Assembly: GCF_029211125.1 (NCBI RefSeq)
Contig: NZ_JARGEN010000021.1
Location: 18,197 to 82,196, forward strand
Direction of reading: 5' to 3'
Source: Curvibacter soli
GTDB taxonomy: Bacteria; Pseudomonadota; Gammaproteobacteria; Burkholderiales; Burkholderiaceae_C
DNA: 64,000 nucleotides
The notes under the pieces are model-generated. The model did no database searches. It saw only the letters and a list, made by a program, of their open reading frames with translations, and was not told where the DNA came from. Numbering within the stretch: the first letter of the stretch is position 1; each line of letters begins with the position of its first letter. Below are positions 36,531 to 46,207 of this stretch, piece after piece. A program made the translations under genes and the position numbers.

Positions 36531-36854
36531 ATGAACGCAATCAAGCTTGCACGCAATTTCATTGCGACCGACCCTACCAGCGAAGCGGCGCGAACGCTCG
36601 CCGCCTTGGTGCTGGCGCTGGAATCCGCCGGCCCCTTTGAACTCAGCAGCCTCTACAGGCTGGACTACAAGCGCTTTCAGTTGGCCATCGACATCCTGGA
36701 AGAGTGGCGCATCGACCGCTACTACGCCGGCAAGGCCAAGTTGTTCGATCTGTCGCTGCAGGTCAGCGAGCTGCCACCTCCCGCTCCCGCGGCAGCGCCC
36801 GCACCCGCACCCGCACCTGCGGCAGCGCCCGCACCCGTGCCTGACAAGAAGTAG
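36531..36854 (+). CDS. Hypothetical protein with Ala/Pro repeat tail
   Basis: The 107-aa protein has a helical N-terminal 75 residues (LARNFIATDPTSEAARTLAALVLALESAGPFELSSLYRLDYKRF, then AIDILEEWRIDRYY). A tail of alternating Ala and Pro ends in DKK. Family unknown. The N-terminal part could be a small helix-turn-helix-like fold. Spacing from the previous gene (98 bp) leaves room for a separate promoter. Confidence 0.6.
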   Translation: MNAIKLARNFIATDPTSEAARTLAALVLALESAGPFELSSLYRLDYKRFQLAIDILEEWRIDRYYAGKAKLFDLSLQVSELPPPAPAAAPAPAPAPAAAPAPVPDKK

Positions 36855-36944
36855 CCCCGGCGCGCGCGACCCCTTCATTTTCACAGTGGCGTCATGGCAG
36901 CGCCGCAAGCTCGGCGGTTTCTTTCCCCGAACATTGCGAACACC

Positions 36945-38726
36945 ATGGACCGCCGCCAATTCCTTTCCCGAACCAGTTTCTTCGTCGTCGCCACCGCCGC
37001 GTCGTCACTGACCGCCTGCGGCGGTGACGACGATGGCGAGCCCCTCGGCCGCTATGCCTTCCCGCAGGGCGTGGCCAGCGGCGACCCCCGCGAAGCCAGC
37101 CTCGTCTTCTGGAGCCGCTGCGTGCGCACCGACGGCAGCAGCGGCGACGTGGCAGTGCGGCTGCAGGTCTCGACAAGCGATAAGTTCGACAGCCTGCTGG
37201 CCGACGTGCCCCTCAGCGCCACCGCGGCCTACGACTACACCGTGCGCGCCAAGGTCACGGGCCTGCCCGCAGCCACGCGGCTTTACTACCGCTTCGCCGC
37301 CGGCGCCGACAAGAGCGCCGCAGGCCGCGCCAAAACCGCGCCCGCCGCCGGCGCGGCGGTGCCGCAACTGCGCTTCGCCTGGTTTTCCTGCCAGGACTGG
37401 AGCGTGAACCACTGGGCCGCTATGGACCTGCTGGCCGCCGAGGACGACCTGGACTTCGTCGTCCACGTGGGCGACTACATCTACGAAACCGTGGGCGCGG
37501 CGTTCCAATCCGGCGCGGCAGAGGCCGCGCATACGCGCATCCAGTTCCCCGACGGCACCACGCTGCCCGACGGCAGCCGCTACGCCACCACGCTGGCCGA
37601 CTACCGCACGCTCTACCGCACCTACCGGGGTGACGCGCGGCTGCAGGCCATCCACGCCAAGTTCCCCATGGTCGCCACCTGGGACGACCACGAGTTCAGC
37701 GACGACTGCTGGCAGGACCACCAGACCTACACCAACGAGAACAAGCAGGAAACCGCGCGCCGCCGCGCTGCCAACCAGGCCTGGGTGGAGTACATGCCCG
37801 TGGATTTCGGCGACGTGTCCTTCGACAGCGCCAACGCCGCCTACGACAATCTGCGCATCTACCGCGACTTCCGCTTCGGCAGCCTGATCCACCTCGTGAT
37901 GACCGACGAGCGCCTGTACCGCGACGACCATGTGGTGAGCGAAGCCGCCATCGCCCAGGCCCAGGGGCACGACCCCGTCAACGGCAGCGACTCCATCGGC
38001 GCACGCTACTTCGTGCAGCAGCCGGTGCTGCAGCAGTTGGAGGCCGGCAAGACCCAGGCCCTGGGCCGCGCGCCGTCCATCCTGGGCGCCGCCCAGACCG
38101 CCTGGTGGAAGCAGACCCTGCTGGGCAGCAGCGCGACCTGGAAGGTCTGGGGCAACGAGATCATGCTCAGCCGCATGTGGGCCGACCTGCGCGCCCTGGC
38201 CCCGGCGCCCTACGACGCGGTCTACGTCGTCAACTGCGACGGCTGGGACGGCTTCCCGAGCCACCGTGCCGAACTGATGCAATTCATCACGTCCAACAAC
38301 ATCCATAACGTGGTGGCAATCACCGGCGATCTGCACGCCTTCCAGTGCGGCGTGGTGCGCGACAATCCCGATCCGGCGGTCGGCAAGCCCGCGCTGGTGG
38401 ACTTCGTGGGCGCGGGCATCAGCAGCTCCAGCTTCTACTCCTACGTCAAGGTCGGCGCGGGCACCACCCCGCTGGCCGCGCTGGCGGCCACACCCGAAGG
38501 CTTCGACGGGCTGCTGCGCGCCAACAACCCCGACTTCGCCTACGTGGACCACGACGCCCAGGGCTACGCCTCGGCCACCGTCACGCCGTCGAGCCTGAAC
38601 GTGGTCTACACCAAGGTCAAGCCGCTGAACGCCGACGGCACCGCGCCGGCCAGCCCGGTGCTCAAGCGCACCCGCATCACGCTGGCCGCCGGCAGCAGCC
38701 AGCCGGTGGTGCAGGACAACGTGTAG
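36945..38726 (+). CDS. phoD: PhoD-family alkaline phosphatase (Tat-exported)
   Basis: The 593-aa protein begins MDRRQFLSRTSFF, a twin-arginine signal, followed by a hydrophobic stretch and LTACGG, which could also serve as a lipobox. The N-terminal PhoD domain (YAFPQGVASGDPREASLVFWSRC) precedes the metallophosphatase core. The core shows FAWFSCQDWSVNHWAAMD, FVVHVGDYIYE, VATWDDHEFSDDCW and VVAITGDLHAFQCG, which carry the metal ligands. It should release phosphate from extracytoplasmic esters. ATG 36945 places the RR motif at the very N-terminus as expected. Confidence 0.92.
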   Translation: MDRRQFLSRTSFFVVATAASSLTACGGDDDGEPLGRYAFPQGVASGDPREASLVFWSRCVRTDGSSGDVAVRLQVSTSDKFDSLLADVPLSATAAYDYTVRAKVTGLPAATRLYYRFAAGADKSAAGRAKTAPAAGAAVPQLRFAWFSCQDWSVNHWAAMDLLAAEDDLDFVVHVGDYIYETVGAAFQSGAAEAAHTRIQFPDGTTLPDGSRYATTLADYRTLYRTYRGDARLQAIHAKFPMVATWDDHEFSDDCWQDHQTYTNENKQETARRRAANQAWVEYMPVDFGDVSFDSANAAYDNLRIYRDFRFGSLIHLVMTDERLYRDDHVVSEAAIAQAQGHDPVNGSDSIGARYFVQQPVLQQLEAGKTQALGRAPSILGAAQTAWWKQTLLGSSATWKVWGNEIMLSRMWADLRALAPAPYDAVYVVNCDGWDGFPSHRAELMQFITSNNIHNVVAITGDLHAFQCGVVRDNPDPAVGKPALVDFVGAGISSSSFYSYVKVGAGTTPLAALAATPEGFDGLLRANNPDFAYVDHDAQGYASATVTPSSLNVVYTKVKPLNADGTAPASPVLKRTRITLAAGSSQPVVQDNV

Positions 38727-38751
38727 TCCCGTCGCCGGCCGGGCGCGCCCG

Positions 38752-38980
38752 CCGGTGTTCCTGGCCCATGGCCAGTGGGACGACAAGCTGCCGCCTCCTG
38801 GGCCGGCGCGCCGACGCCGGGCTGGCCGACTCGGGGCGCCGTACTGCACGCGCCTACTGCCCCATGGGCCATGCGCTCGTGGCGCCCGAGGCGGAGTGCC
38901 TGGCGCGCTGGCTGGGCGCAACGCCGTGGCTGTCCATGGCGGTGCAGGCGCCCGCAGGCTGGCACGGAAACCCACGGTCG
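38752..38980 (+). pseudogene. Carboxylesterase C-terminal remnant
   Basis: Two frames together read VFLAHGQWDDKLPPP and then LGRRADAGLADSG, then YCPMGHALVAPEAECLARWLG. This resembles the last third of an alpha/beta-hydrolase esterase (the strand before the catalytic Asp, then the GHAL histidine). A frameshift separates the halves and no N-terminal part exists. It lies in the otherwise gene-poor 600 bp between phoD and glmU. Confidence 0.55.
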
Positions 38981-38982
38981 CT

Positions 38983-39042
38983 ACCAAAACAATAGCTGCC
39001 ACCGCAGGAAAACAAAGCGCTGGAGGCCGATTTGGCTTGAAG
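38983..39042. repeat. Dispersed repeat between phoD and glmU
   Basis: AAAACAATAGCTGCCACCGC, then CAAAGCGCTGGAGGCCGATT and TGGCTTGAA is a clear copy of the dispersed repeat. The remaining 39043-39327 has a Pro/Ala-rich open frame with no recognisable domain, which I do not call a gene. Confidence 0.7.
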
Positions 39043-39327
39043 CCCCTCGGGCTTGGACATGACCACGACATCCGCATGCCTATGCTCGCGGGTGCCGCCC
39101 CACGCACCCCGAGCCGCAATGTCCAACCCGCCTCCCGCCGCAACGCCTGCGCCGCGCCGCACCGCGCCTGCGGCGCGGCCGCAGCCCGCCCCACGCCACA
39201 GCGACTGGCGCCAGCAGCAGGGCGCCACCGATTTCCACAGTCCCGCGCCCGCGCCGCCGACCGATAATTCCTGGTTGGGGCAGCGCAAACGGCGCCGCCC
39301 GGTACAGCGCAAACGGCGGGGTGGTGC

Positions 39328-40734
39328 ATGGCAGCAGTGGTGGATGTGGTGATCATGGCGGCGGGCAAGGGCACGCGCATGAAAAGCAGCGTGCCCAAGG
39401 TGCTGCACCGCCTGGCCGGGCGCCCCATGGCCGCGCACGTGCTGGCCGCCGCGCAGGCGCTGCAGCCCCGCCGCATCGTCGTGGTCACGGGCCATGGCGC
39501 GGAGCAGACCGAGGCCGCGCTGGCCGCCGCCGCCGCGCCGGGCACCGACCTGCGCTTCGCGCGCCAGATGCCCCAGCTCGGCACCGGCCACGCGGTGCGG
39601 CAGGCCGCGCCGCTGCTGCAGGGCGACGGCGTGGTGGTGGTGCTCAACGGCGACGTGCCGCTGATCGCGCCCGCCACCGTGCGCCGTCTGGTCGACGCCA
39701 GCGCGGGCGCGCGGCTGGCGCTGCTGACCGTGGAGCTGCCCGACCCCGCGGGCTATGGCCGCATCGTGCGCGACGCCGCCGGCGCGGTGCGCGGCATCGT
39801 CGAGCACAAGGACGCCACGCCCGAGCAGCACGCCATCCGCGAGACCTACACCGGCATCATGGCCGTGCCCGCCGCGCGCCTGCACGGCTGGCTGGAGCGG
39901 CTGGGCAGCAGCAACGCCCAGCACGAGTACTACCTGACCGACATCGTCGCCATGGCCGTGGCCGACGGCGTGGCGGTGGAGGGCGTGCGCACCGCCGACG
40001 CGGTGGAGGTGGCCGGCGTGAACAGCCCGCGCCAGCTTGCCGAACTGGAGCGCGCCTTGCAACTGCGCCAGGCCCATGCGCTCATGGACGGGCAGGGCGT
40101 GCGCCTGGCCGACCCGGCGCGCTTCGACCTGCGCGGCACGCTCGACTGCGCGCCGGACGTGGAGATCGACGTCGGCTGCGTGTTCGAAGGCCATGTGGCG
40201 CTGGGCGAGGGCGTGCGCATCGGCGCGCACTGCGTCGTCGCCAACGCGCGCATCGCCGCGGGGGCGGTGGTGCACCCCTTCACCCACATCGACGGCGAGG
40301 CCGCCGGCGTGGAGGTGGGCGCGGACGCGCGCATCGGCCCGTTCGCGCGGCTGCGCCCCGGCGCGCGCCTGGGCGCAGAAGTGCACATCGGCAACTTCGT
40401 CGAGGTGAAGAACAGCACGCTGGCCGACGGCGCCAAGGCCAACCACCTGGCCTACCTGGGCGACGCCACGGTGGGCGCGCGGGTGAACTACGGCGCGGGC
40501 GCCATCACCGCCAACTACGACGGTGCCGCCAAGCACCGCACGGTGATCGGCGACAACGTGCACGTGGGCAGCAACAGTGTGCTGGTGGCGCCCGTCACCA
40601 TCGGCGCGGACGGCACCGTGGGCGCGGGCTCCACCATCACCAAGGACACGCCGCCCGGCGCGCTGAGCATGACGCGCGGGCGGCAGGTGGCGATCGCCAA
40701 CTGGAAGCGGCCCGTGAAGACGCCGCGCCGATGA
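39328..40734 (+). CDS. glmU: Bifunctional UDP-GlcNAc pyrophosphorylase / GlcN-1-P acetyltransferase
   Basis: The 468-aa protein makes UDP-N-acetylglucosamine for peptidoglycan and LPS. The N-terminal nucleotidyltransferase shows VVIMAAGKGTRMKSSVPKVLH, QLGTGHAV and VLNGDVPL. The C-terminal left-handed beta-helix with acetyltransferase activity has IGPFARLRPGA, GNFVEVKNSTL, HLAYLGDA and NYGAGAITANYDG. The length is normal. It overlaps the histidine kinase start by 4 bp. glmS, the other amino-sugar enzyme, lies 3.3 kb downstream. Confidence 0.97.
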   Translation: MAAVVDVVIMAAGKGTRMKSSVPKVLHRLAGRPMAAHVLAAAQALQPRRIVVVTGHGAEQTEAALAAAAAPGTDLRFARQMPQLGTGHAVRQAAPLLQGDGVVVVLNGDVPLIAPATVRRLVDASAGARLALLTVELPDPAGYGRIVRDAAGAVRGIVEHKDATPEQHAIRETYTGIMAVPAARLHGWLERLGSSNAQHEYYLTDIVAMAVADGVAVEGVRTADAVEVAGVNSPRQLAELERALQLRQAHALMDGQGVRLADPARFDLRGTLDCAPDVEIDVGCVFEGHVALGEGVRIGAHCVVANARIAAGAVVHPFTHIDGEAAGVEVGADARIGPFARLRPGARLGAEVHIGNFVEVKNSTLADGAKANHLAYLGDATVGARVNYGAGAITANYDGAAKHRTVIGDNVHVGSNSVLVAPVTIGADGTVGAGSTITKDTPPGALSMTRGRQVAIANWKRPVKTPRR

Positions 40735-41522
40735 CCATGGACGGCCCCGGCGACGAGCTTTCGCAACTGCGCCGCGCGCTGGCCGAGCGCGAGCGGCAAC
40801 TCGCTGACGCGCGGGCCGCGCAGGAGGACCTGCTGCGCGCCGTGTCGCACGACCTGCGCGCGCCCGTGCGCCACGCCACCGCGTTCGGCCAACTGGTGCG
40901 CGAGCTGGTGGCCGAGCGCGGCGGCATGGAAGAAGCCCTGGGCTACCTGGACACCATGGAGCAGTCCGCGCGCCGCATGGGCCGCATGATCGACGGCCTG
41001 CTGGAGCTGTCGCGCATCGGCCGCGCCACGCTGCAGCGGCAGCCGGTGGACATGGCCGCGCTGGTGGCCGGCGTGCGCGACGAACTCATGGCCGGCGCAG
41101 CCGCCACGGGCCGCGCCATCGAATGGCGGATCGCCCCCGGCCTGCCCGCGGTGCCGGGCGACGCCGCCTGGCTGCGCGTGCTGTGGGCCCACCTGCTGGG
41201 CAATGCCGTGAAGTTCAGCCGGGAGCGTGCGCCCGCGCACATCGCCGTGGCCTGGGAGTGCGGGGAAGATGAGGCAGGCGCTGCGTGCTGCGCCTTCACC
41301 GTGCGCGACGACGGCGCGGGCTTCGACGCCGCGCATGCCGGCCCGCTGTTCGGCGTGTTCCAGCGCCTGCACCCGGAGTCGGAGTTCGAGGGCGTGGGCA
41401 CCGGCCTGGCTGCGGCGCGCGCCATCGTCGCACGCCACGGCGGCGGAATCGCCATCCACGGCGCGCCACGGCAGGGCTGCGTGGTGCGCTTCACGCTGCC
41501 GCTGGAGGTGCCGGCCTTGTAG
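40731..41522 (+). CDS. Soluble sensor histidine kinase
   Basis: The 263-aa protein has a short coiled-coil start (SQLRRALAERERQLADARAAQEDLL), then the HisKA H-box RAVSHDLRAPVRHATAFG. The ATPase N-box is LLGNAVKFS, G1 is VRDDGAGFD and G2 is GVGTGLAAARAIVARHGG. No membrane or sensory domain is present. The DLRAPVRH form of the H-box is that of bacteriophytochrome/Hpt-like kinases. No response regulator is adjacent. The ATGA overlap with glmU implies cotranslation. Confidence 0.88.
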   Translation: MTMDGPGDELSQLRRALAERERQLADARAAQEDLLRAVSHDLRAPVRHATAFGQLVRELVAERGGMEEALGYLDTMEQSARRMGRMIDGLLELSRIGRATLQRQPVDMAALVAGVRDELMAGAAATGRAIEWRIAPGLPAVPGDAAWLRVLWAHLLGNAVKFSRERAPAHIAVAWECGEDEAGAACCAFTVRDDGAGFDAAHAGPLFGVFQRLHPESEFEGVGTGLAAARAIVARHGGGIAIHGAPRQGCVVRFTLPLEVPAL

Positions 41523-41532
41523 CTGGTTTTGC

Positions 41533-41593
41533 TTCTGTTTTGATAGCTGCCATCGCAGGTAGAATAAGCGCTGGAGCCATATTTGACTTGAAT
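41533..41593. repeat. Dispersed repeat between the histidine kinase and chemoreceptor genes
   Basis: TTTTGATAGCTGCCATCGCA, then AATAAGCGCTGGAGCCATAT and TTGACTTGAA is one of the best-preserved copies. It lies between two convergent genes and could act as a transcription terminator in either direction, though this is only suggested by position. Confidence 0.75.
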
Positions 41594-41594
41594 T

Positions 41595-43280
41595 TCATTG
41601 GGGCACGGGCGCCGGGGCCGGTGTGCCCAGCGCCAGCGCTGCGGGTGCGGGGGGCTGTGGCGACCTGCCCCTCTTGCCGTTCTTGCGCAGGGCCGCCGCG
41701 TCGCCCATGGCCAGGCCATCGCCGCGCTGCAGGCGAAACACCTTTACCGTCTCGGCCACGGTCTGCGCCTGGCGTTCCAGCGCTTCGGCGGCGGCGGCCA
41801 CCTGCTCCACCAGGCTGGCGTTCTGCTGCGTGATGCCGTCGATCTGCGCCACGGCGGCGTTGATGTGCGAAATGCCGGTCAACTGCTCGCCCGTGGCGTT
41901 GCTGATCTCGCCGATCAGCGTGCTCACGCGCTCCACGGTCTGCAGCGCATCGGCCATGGTGGTGCGCGCGTTCTCGGCCAGTTGGTGGCCCGACGCGACC
42001 TTGTGGGCCGAATCCTCGATGAGCTTCTTGATCTCGCGCGCGGCTCCCGACGTGCGCTGCGCGAGCGCCCGCACCTCGCCGGCCACCACGGCGAAGCCGC
42101 GCCCATGCTCGCCCGCGCGCGCGGCCTCCACGGCGGCGTTGAGCGCGAGGATGTTGGTCTGGAACGCGACGCCGTCGATCACCTGCGTGATCTCGCCGAT
42201 GCGCTGCGACGACTCGCGGATGGCCTGCATGGTCTGCACCACGTCGTGCACCGCCTGGCTGCTGCGCTGGGCCACGCCGGTCGCCTCCTGGGCGAGCCGG
42301 CTGGCCTGCTGCGCCGAATCGGCATTCTGGCGCACCGTGCCCGTCATCTGCTCCAGCGCAGCGGAGGTCTGCTGCAGGCTGCTCGCCTGCGCCTCGGTGC
42401 GCGACGACAGGTGCTGGTTGCCGGAGGCGATCTCTTCCGTGGTGGCGTACATGGTTTCCGTCTCGTCGCGGGCGTCGCGCACGATGGACTGCAGGTTCAC
42501 ATTGAGCTGATTGAGCGCGCGAGCGAGTTCGCCGATCTGGTCGCCGCGCCTCGAATCCATGCGGTGCGTGAGGTCGCCCGCGGCCATGCGGTTGCTGAAG
42601 TCGAGCAGCCCGTCCAGCGGCGCGATCGTCAGGCGCTGCATGTACCAGCCCGCCAGCATGGCCAGGGCCGCAAGCGCGATGGCCGCCATGACCGTGCCCA
42701 TGCTGCCGCCCGGGATGCGGCCCGCGCCGAAGCCGGCGGCGACCAGCAGCGCGGCGGCCAGCGTCAGCTTGCCCCGCACGCCGGGCGTGAGCTGGCGCGC
42801 AAGGCGGCTCCACGGGTCGGTCCTGACGACATGCCCGGCCTGCAGGCCGGACACGGGGCGGCCGCTGCTGCGTTCGCTGCGCATGCGCGCGTACAGCGCC
42901 TCGGCGGCGTTGATGTCGGCGCGGTCGGCGGCGATGCGCACCGACATGTAGCCCACCGGGCGGCCATCCTCCACCAGCGGCGTGACGTTGGCCATGACCC
43001 AGTAGTAGCTGCCGTCCTTGCGGCGGTTCTTGACCGGAGCCGACCACGGGCGCCCGTGCTGGATGGTTTCCCACATGTCGCGGAAAGCCTCCTCGGGCAT
43101 GTCGGGGTGGCGAATCAGGTTGTGCGGCTGGCCGAGGAGTTCCTCGCGCTCATAGCCGCTCACGGCCACGAAGGATTTGTTGCAGTAGACGATGCGGCCT
43201 TGGAGATCGGTGCAGGACACCAGGTTCTGACCGGGGGGGAACGGGAATTCGCGGTCAACGACGGGTAGGTTCGTGCGCAT
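41595..43280 (-). CDS. PAS-domain methyl-accepting chemotaxis protein (Aer-like)
   Basis: The 561-aa protein has an N-terminal PAS domain of the aerotaxis type ([43 protein letters not shown]). One or two membrane segments lie at about residues 170-215, followed by a HAMP region. The signalling hairpin contains [40 protein letters not shown] Pro/Ala-rich C-terminus lacks a clear CheR-docking pentapeptide. It probably senses redox or oxygen through a PAS-bound cofactor. Chemotaxis genes are not nearby. Confidence 0.92.
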   Translation of the reverse strand: MRTNLPVVDREFPFPPGQNLVSCTDLQGRIVYCNKSFVAVSGYEREELLGQPHNLIRHPDMPEEAFRDMWETIQHGRPWSAPVKNRRKDGSYYWVMANVTPLVEDGRPVGYMSVRIAADRADINAAEALYARMRSERSSGRPVSGLQAGHVVRTDPWSRLARQLTPGVRGKLTLAAALLVAAGFGAGRIPGGSMGTVMAAIALAALAMLAGWYMQRLTIAPLDGLLDFSNRMAAGDLTHRMDSRRGDQIGELARALNQLNVNLQSIVRDARDETETMYATTEEIASGNQHLSSRTEAQASSLQQTSAALEQMTGTVRQNADSAQQASRLAQEATGVAQRSSQAVHDVVQTMQAIRESSQRIGEITQVIDGVAFQTNILALNAAVEAARAGEHGRGFAVVAGEVRALAQRTSGAAREIKKLIEDSAHKVASGHQLAENARTTMADALQTVERVSTLIGEISNATGEQLTGISHINAAVAQIDGITQQNASLVEQVAAAAEALERQAQTVAETVKVFRLQRGDGLAMGDAAALRKNGKRGRSPQPPAPAALALGTPAPAPVPQ

Positions 43281-43418
43281 CGGGGGGCTTCCTGTGTTTG
43301 ATGGCCCGTGCGCTCCTGTGCCGCACGTACCGTTGCCAGTTTCGAATATAAGAGGGAACGGCGCTCGATGATGCGATGCGTGCGGCGGCGCGTCATGCCA
43401 TCTTGATGCAGATCAAAT

Positions 43419-43922
43419 TCAGGCGGAGGCCCGCCGCTGCGGCGCGAGGTGCAGCCGGGGCTCGAACTTGGCCCGCTTGACGCTGAAGAAGGTCTTGACA
43501 TTGCGCACGTTGGCGTCCTGCGTGAAGAGCCGCTGCGCCAGCGCCAGGTAGCCGGGCATGTCGGGCGCCTGCGCCACGAGCACGAAGTCCGGCCCCGGCG
43601 ACACGCGCCAGCATTGCTGCACCGCATCGTCGGTGGCCACGCGGGCCTCGAAGGCGTCCAGGCTCTGGGCGTCCTGCCGGTCCAGCGATACCTCCACGAT
43701 GGCCGTGAGGCCATGGCCGATCACCGGAGCGAGCCGGTCGGGGCTCAGCAGGGCGACCTGCCGCTCGATGAGGCCCAGCTCCCGCAGCCGCTTCACGCGC
43801 CGCAGGCAGGTGGGCGGCGACACGTGGACCTGCTCCGCCAGGGCCTGGTTGCTCAGCGATGCGTCGCACTGCAGCGCATCGAGCAGGCGAAGGTCAATGT
43901 CGTCTATGGATTTATTTTCCAT
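43419..43922 (-). CDS. Lrp/AsnC-family transcriptional regulator
   Basis: The 167-aa protein has the N-terminal helix-turn-helix DDIDLRLLDALQCDASLSNQALAEQVHVSPPTCLRRVKRL. The ligand domain is GLTAIVEVSLDRQDAQSLDAFEARV, then RVSPGPDFVLVAQAPDMPGYLAL. It is divergent from glmS with 142 bp between starts. That region is AT-rich for this genome (43923-44064), so it may regulate itself or glmS. Target amino acid unknown. Confidence 0.92.
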   Translation of the reverse strand: MENKSIDDIDLRLLDALQCDASLSNQALAEQVHVSPPTCLRRVKRLRELGLIERQVALLSPDRLAPVIGHGLTAIVEVSLDRQDAQSLDAFEARVATDDAVQQCWRVSPGPDFVLVAQAPDMPGYLALAQRLFTQDANVRNVKTFFSVKRAKFEPRLHLAPQRRASA

Positions 43923-44064
43923 AAAAAGTTAGTTTTTGAACTTTTATTCCGTTGAAGACGATCGAGGAAATAATAGTCCAAAAACATATGAAAATAGATG
44001 AAAAATTCCAAACGACTCTGTCTAGGATGCGCTCCATTCCATTTCATTCGTCGGAGCAAACTCC

Positions 44065-45942
44065 ATGTGCGGCATCGTCGGCGCGGTTTCCACGCGCAAC
44101 ATCGTCCCCATCCTCGTGCAGGGCCTGCAGCGGCTTGAATACCGGGGCTACGACTCCTGCGGCGTGGCCGTGCATGCGGGCGGCGGCCTGCGGCGCGCGC
44201 GCAGCACGGCGCGCGTGGCCGAACTGCTGGAGCAGATTGCCGCCGACCACATCGAAGGCACCACCGGCATCGCCCACACCCGCTGGGCCACGCACGGCGC
44301 GCCGGTGGTGCACAACGCCCATCCGCATTTCAGCCACGGGCCGGGCAGTGCGCCGCGCGCGGCCCGCGTGGCCCTGGTGCACAACGGCATCATCGAAAAC
44401 CACGATGAGTTGCGCGCCGCGCTGCAGGCGCGCGGCTACGCGTTCGCCAGCCAGACCGACACCGAGGTCATCGCCCACCTGGTCGACAGCCTGTACGAAG
44501 GCGATTTGTTCGAGGCCGTGCGCGCCGCCGTGGGCCGGCTGCACGGCGCCTACGCCATCGCCGTGTTCCACAAGGACGAGCCGCACCGCGTGGTGGGTGC
44601 GCGCGCGGGCTCGCCGCTGATCCTGGGCGTGGGCGCCACCGCCGGGGCGTCGGAGTCCGTGGATGGCGAGAACTTCATCGCCAGCGACGCCATGGCCCTG
44701 GCCGGCGTCACGGACCAGATCGTCTACCTGGAAGAGGGTGACGTGGTGGACCTGCAACTGGGCCGCTACTGGCTCGTCGACCGCGCGGGCCGGCGCATGA
44801 CCGGCACCGAGCGCCCGGTGAGGACCGTGCACGCCCACAGCGGCGCGGTGGAGCTGGGCCCGTACCGCCACTACATGCAAAAGGAAATCTTCGAGCAGCC
44901 GCGCGCCATCGCCGACACGCTCGAAGGCGTGCAGGGCATCGTGCCCGAGCTGTTCGGCGACGGCGCCTACGAGGTGTTCAAGAAGATCGACAGCGTGCTC
45001 ATCCTGGCCTGCGGCACCAGCTATTACAGCGGCTGCGTGGCCAAGTACTGGCTGGAGGCGATAGCGAAGATCCCCACGCAGGTCGAGATCGCCAGCGAAT
45101 ACCGCTACCGCGAATCGGTGCCCAACCCGAACAGCCTGGTCGTCACCATCAGCCAGTCGGGCGAAACCGCCGACACGCTGGCCGCGCTGCGCCACGCGCA
45201 GGGCCTGGGCCTGCGCCACACGCTCGCCATCTGCAACGTGGCCACCAGCGCCATGGTGCGCGAATGCGCCCTGGCCTACGTGACCCGCGCGGGCGTGGAG
45301 ATCGGCGTGGCCTCCACCAAGGCGTTCACCACCCAACTGGCGGCGCTGTTCCTGCTGACGCTGGCGCTGGCGCAGGCCAAGGGCCGCCTGAGCGACGAGC
45401 AGGAGGCCGCCCACCTGAAGGCCATGCGCCACCTGCCCGCCGCGCTGTCAGCCGTGCTGGCGCTGGAGCCGCAGGTCATCAGTTGGGCCGAGGATTTCGT
45501 GCGCAAGGAGAACGCGCTGTTCCTGGGCCGGGGGCTGCACTACCCCATCGCCATGGAGGGCGCACTGAAGTTGAAGGAGATCAGCTACATCCACGCCGAG
45601 GCCTACCCCGCGGGCGAACTCAAGCACGGCCCGCTGGCCCTGGTGACCAGTGCCATGCCAGTGGTGACGGTGGCGCCCAACGACGCGCTGCTGGAAAAGC
45701 TCAAGAGCAACATGCAGGAGGTGCACGCCCGCGCCGGGGTGCTCTACGTGCTGGCGGATGCGGATACCCGCATCGAAAGCGGCGAGGGCATCCATGTGAT
45801 CCGCATGCCCGAGCACTACGGCCAGCTCAGCCCGCTGCTGCACGTGGTGCCGCTGCAACTGCTGGCCTACCACACGGCGGTGGCACGCGGGACGGACGTG
45901 GACAAGCCCCGCAATCTTGCGAAGAGCGTGACGGTCGAATGA
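44065..45942 (+). CDS. glmS: Glutamine-fructose-6-phosphate aminotransferase
   Basis: The 625-aa protein makes glucosamine-6-phosphate from fructose-6-phosphate and glutamine. The N-terminal Cys (MCGIVGAVS) is the glutaminase nucleophile; [10 protein letters not shown] and VHNGIIENH complete that site. Two SIS domains follow ([50 protein letters not shown]). The end [13 protein letters not shown] is the family C-terminus. An insertion lies directly at its stop codon (TSD ATGAC at 45939-45943), but the protein is complete. Confidence 0.97.
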   Translation: MCGIVGAVSTRNIVPILVQGLQRLEYRGYDSCGVAVHAGGGLRRARSTARVAELLEQIAADHIEGTTGIAHTRWATHGAPVVHNAHPHFSHGPGSAPRAARVALVHNGIIENHDELRAALQARGYAFASQTDTEVIAHLVDSLYEGDLFEAVRAAVGRLHGAYAIAVFHKDEPHRVVGARAGSPLILGVGATAGASESVDGENFIASDAMALAGVTDQIVYLEEGDVVDLQLGRYWLVDRAGRRMTGTERPVRTVHAHSGAVELGPYRHYMQKEIFEQPRAIADTLEGVQGIVPELFGDGAYEVFKKIDSVLILACGTSYYSGCVAKYWLEAIAKIPTQVEIASEYRYRESVPNPNSLVVTISQSGETADTLAALRHAQGLGLRHTLAICNVATSAMVRECALAYVTRAGVEIGVASTKAFTTQLAALFLLTLALAQAKGRLSDEQEAAHLKAMRHLPAALSAVLALEPQVISWAEDFVRKENALFLGRGLHYPIAMEGALKLKEISYIHAEAYPAGELKHGPLALVTSAMPVVTVAPNDALLEKLKSNMQEVHARAGVLYVLADADTRIESGEGIHVIRMPEHYGQLSPLLHVVPLQLLAYHTAVARGTDVDKPRNLAKSVTVE

Positions 45943-45943
45943 C

Positions 45944-46178
45944 CCTGGAAACAGCAGTTGACCGCTTTGCATCCCTTGCCAGGCCGCATGCAATCGAGCG
46001 TTGACGGCTCCGATGGGGTTCACCTCGTGGGTGAGAGCGCCATGCACCTGCCAGCACCGCGCTCGGCGCGCCATGCGGCGTTGCTCCTCCTTGCGGGCAG
46101 CAAGCCCGCCGCGTCGTCGCGTCTTGCCTGGCACCCCGATCACGGCACTGGCAGACGCATCCAACTGCCGTTTCCAGG
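45944..46178. mobile_element. Family 1B MITE-like element at the glmS stop codon
   Basis: This 235-bp copy has ends CCTGGAAACAGCAGTTG and CAACTGCCGTTTCCAGG, flanked by the 5-bp duplication ATGAC (45939-45943 and 46179-46183), which contains the glmS TGA. The interior carries a hairpin GCGGGC-AGCAA-GCCCGC, so it may act as a terminator for glmS. Short frames run through it on both strands in every copy, but they lack ribosome sites and are not called genes. Confidence 0.93.
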
Positions 46179-46207
46179 ATGACCAGCGCGCTGCTGCCGC
46201 AGCGGCC

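Noticed and set aside
39053..39352. 99-codon Pro/Ala-rich frame before glmU
   Set aside because: Low-complexity composition, overlap with glmU and no recognisable domain; part of it is the dispersed repeat's flank.
45958..46182. 74-codon open frame inside the 235-bp element, present in all copies
   Set aside because: Open frames occur on both strands of every copy, without ribosome sites. Non-coding sequence of this GC content commonly shows this.
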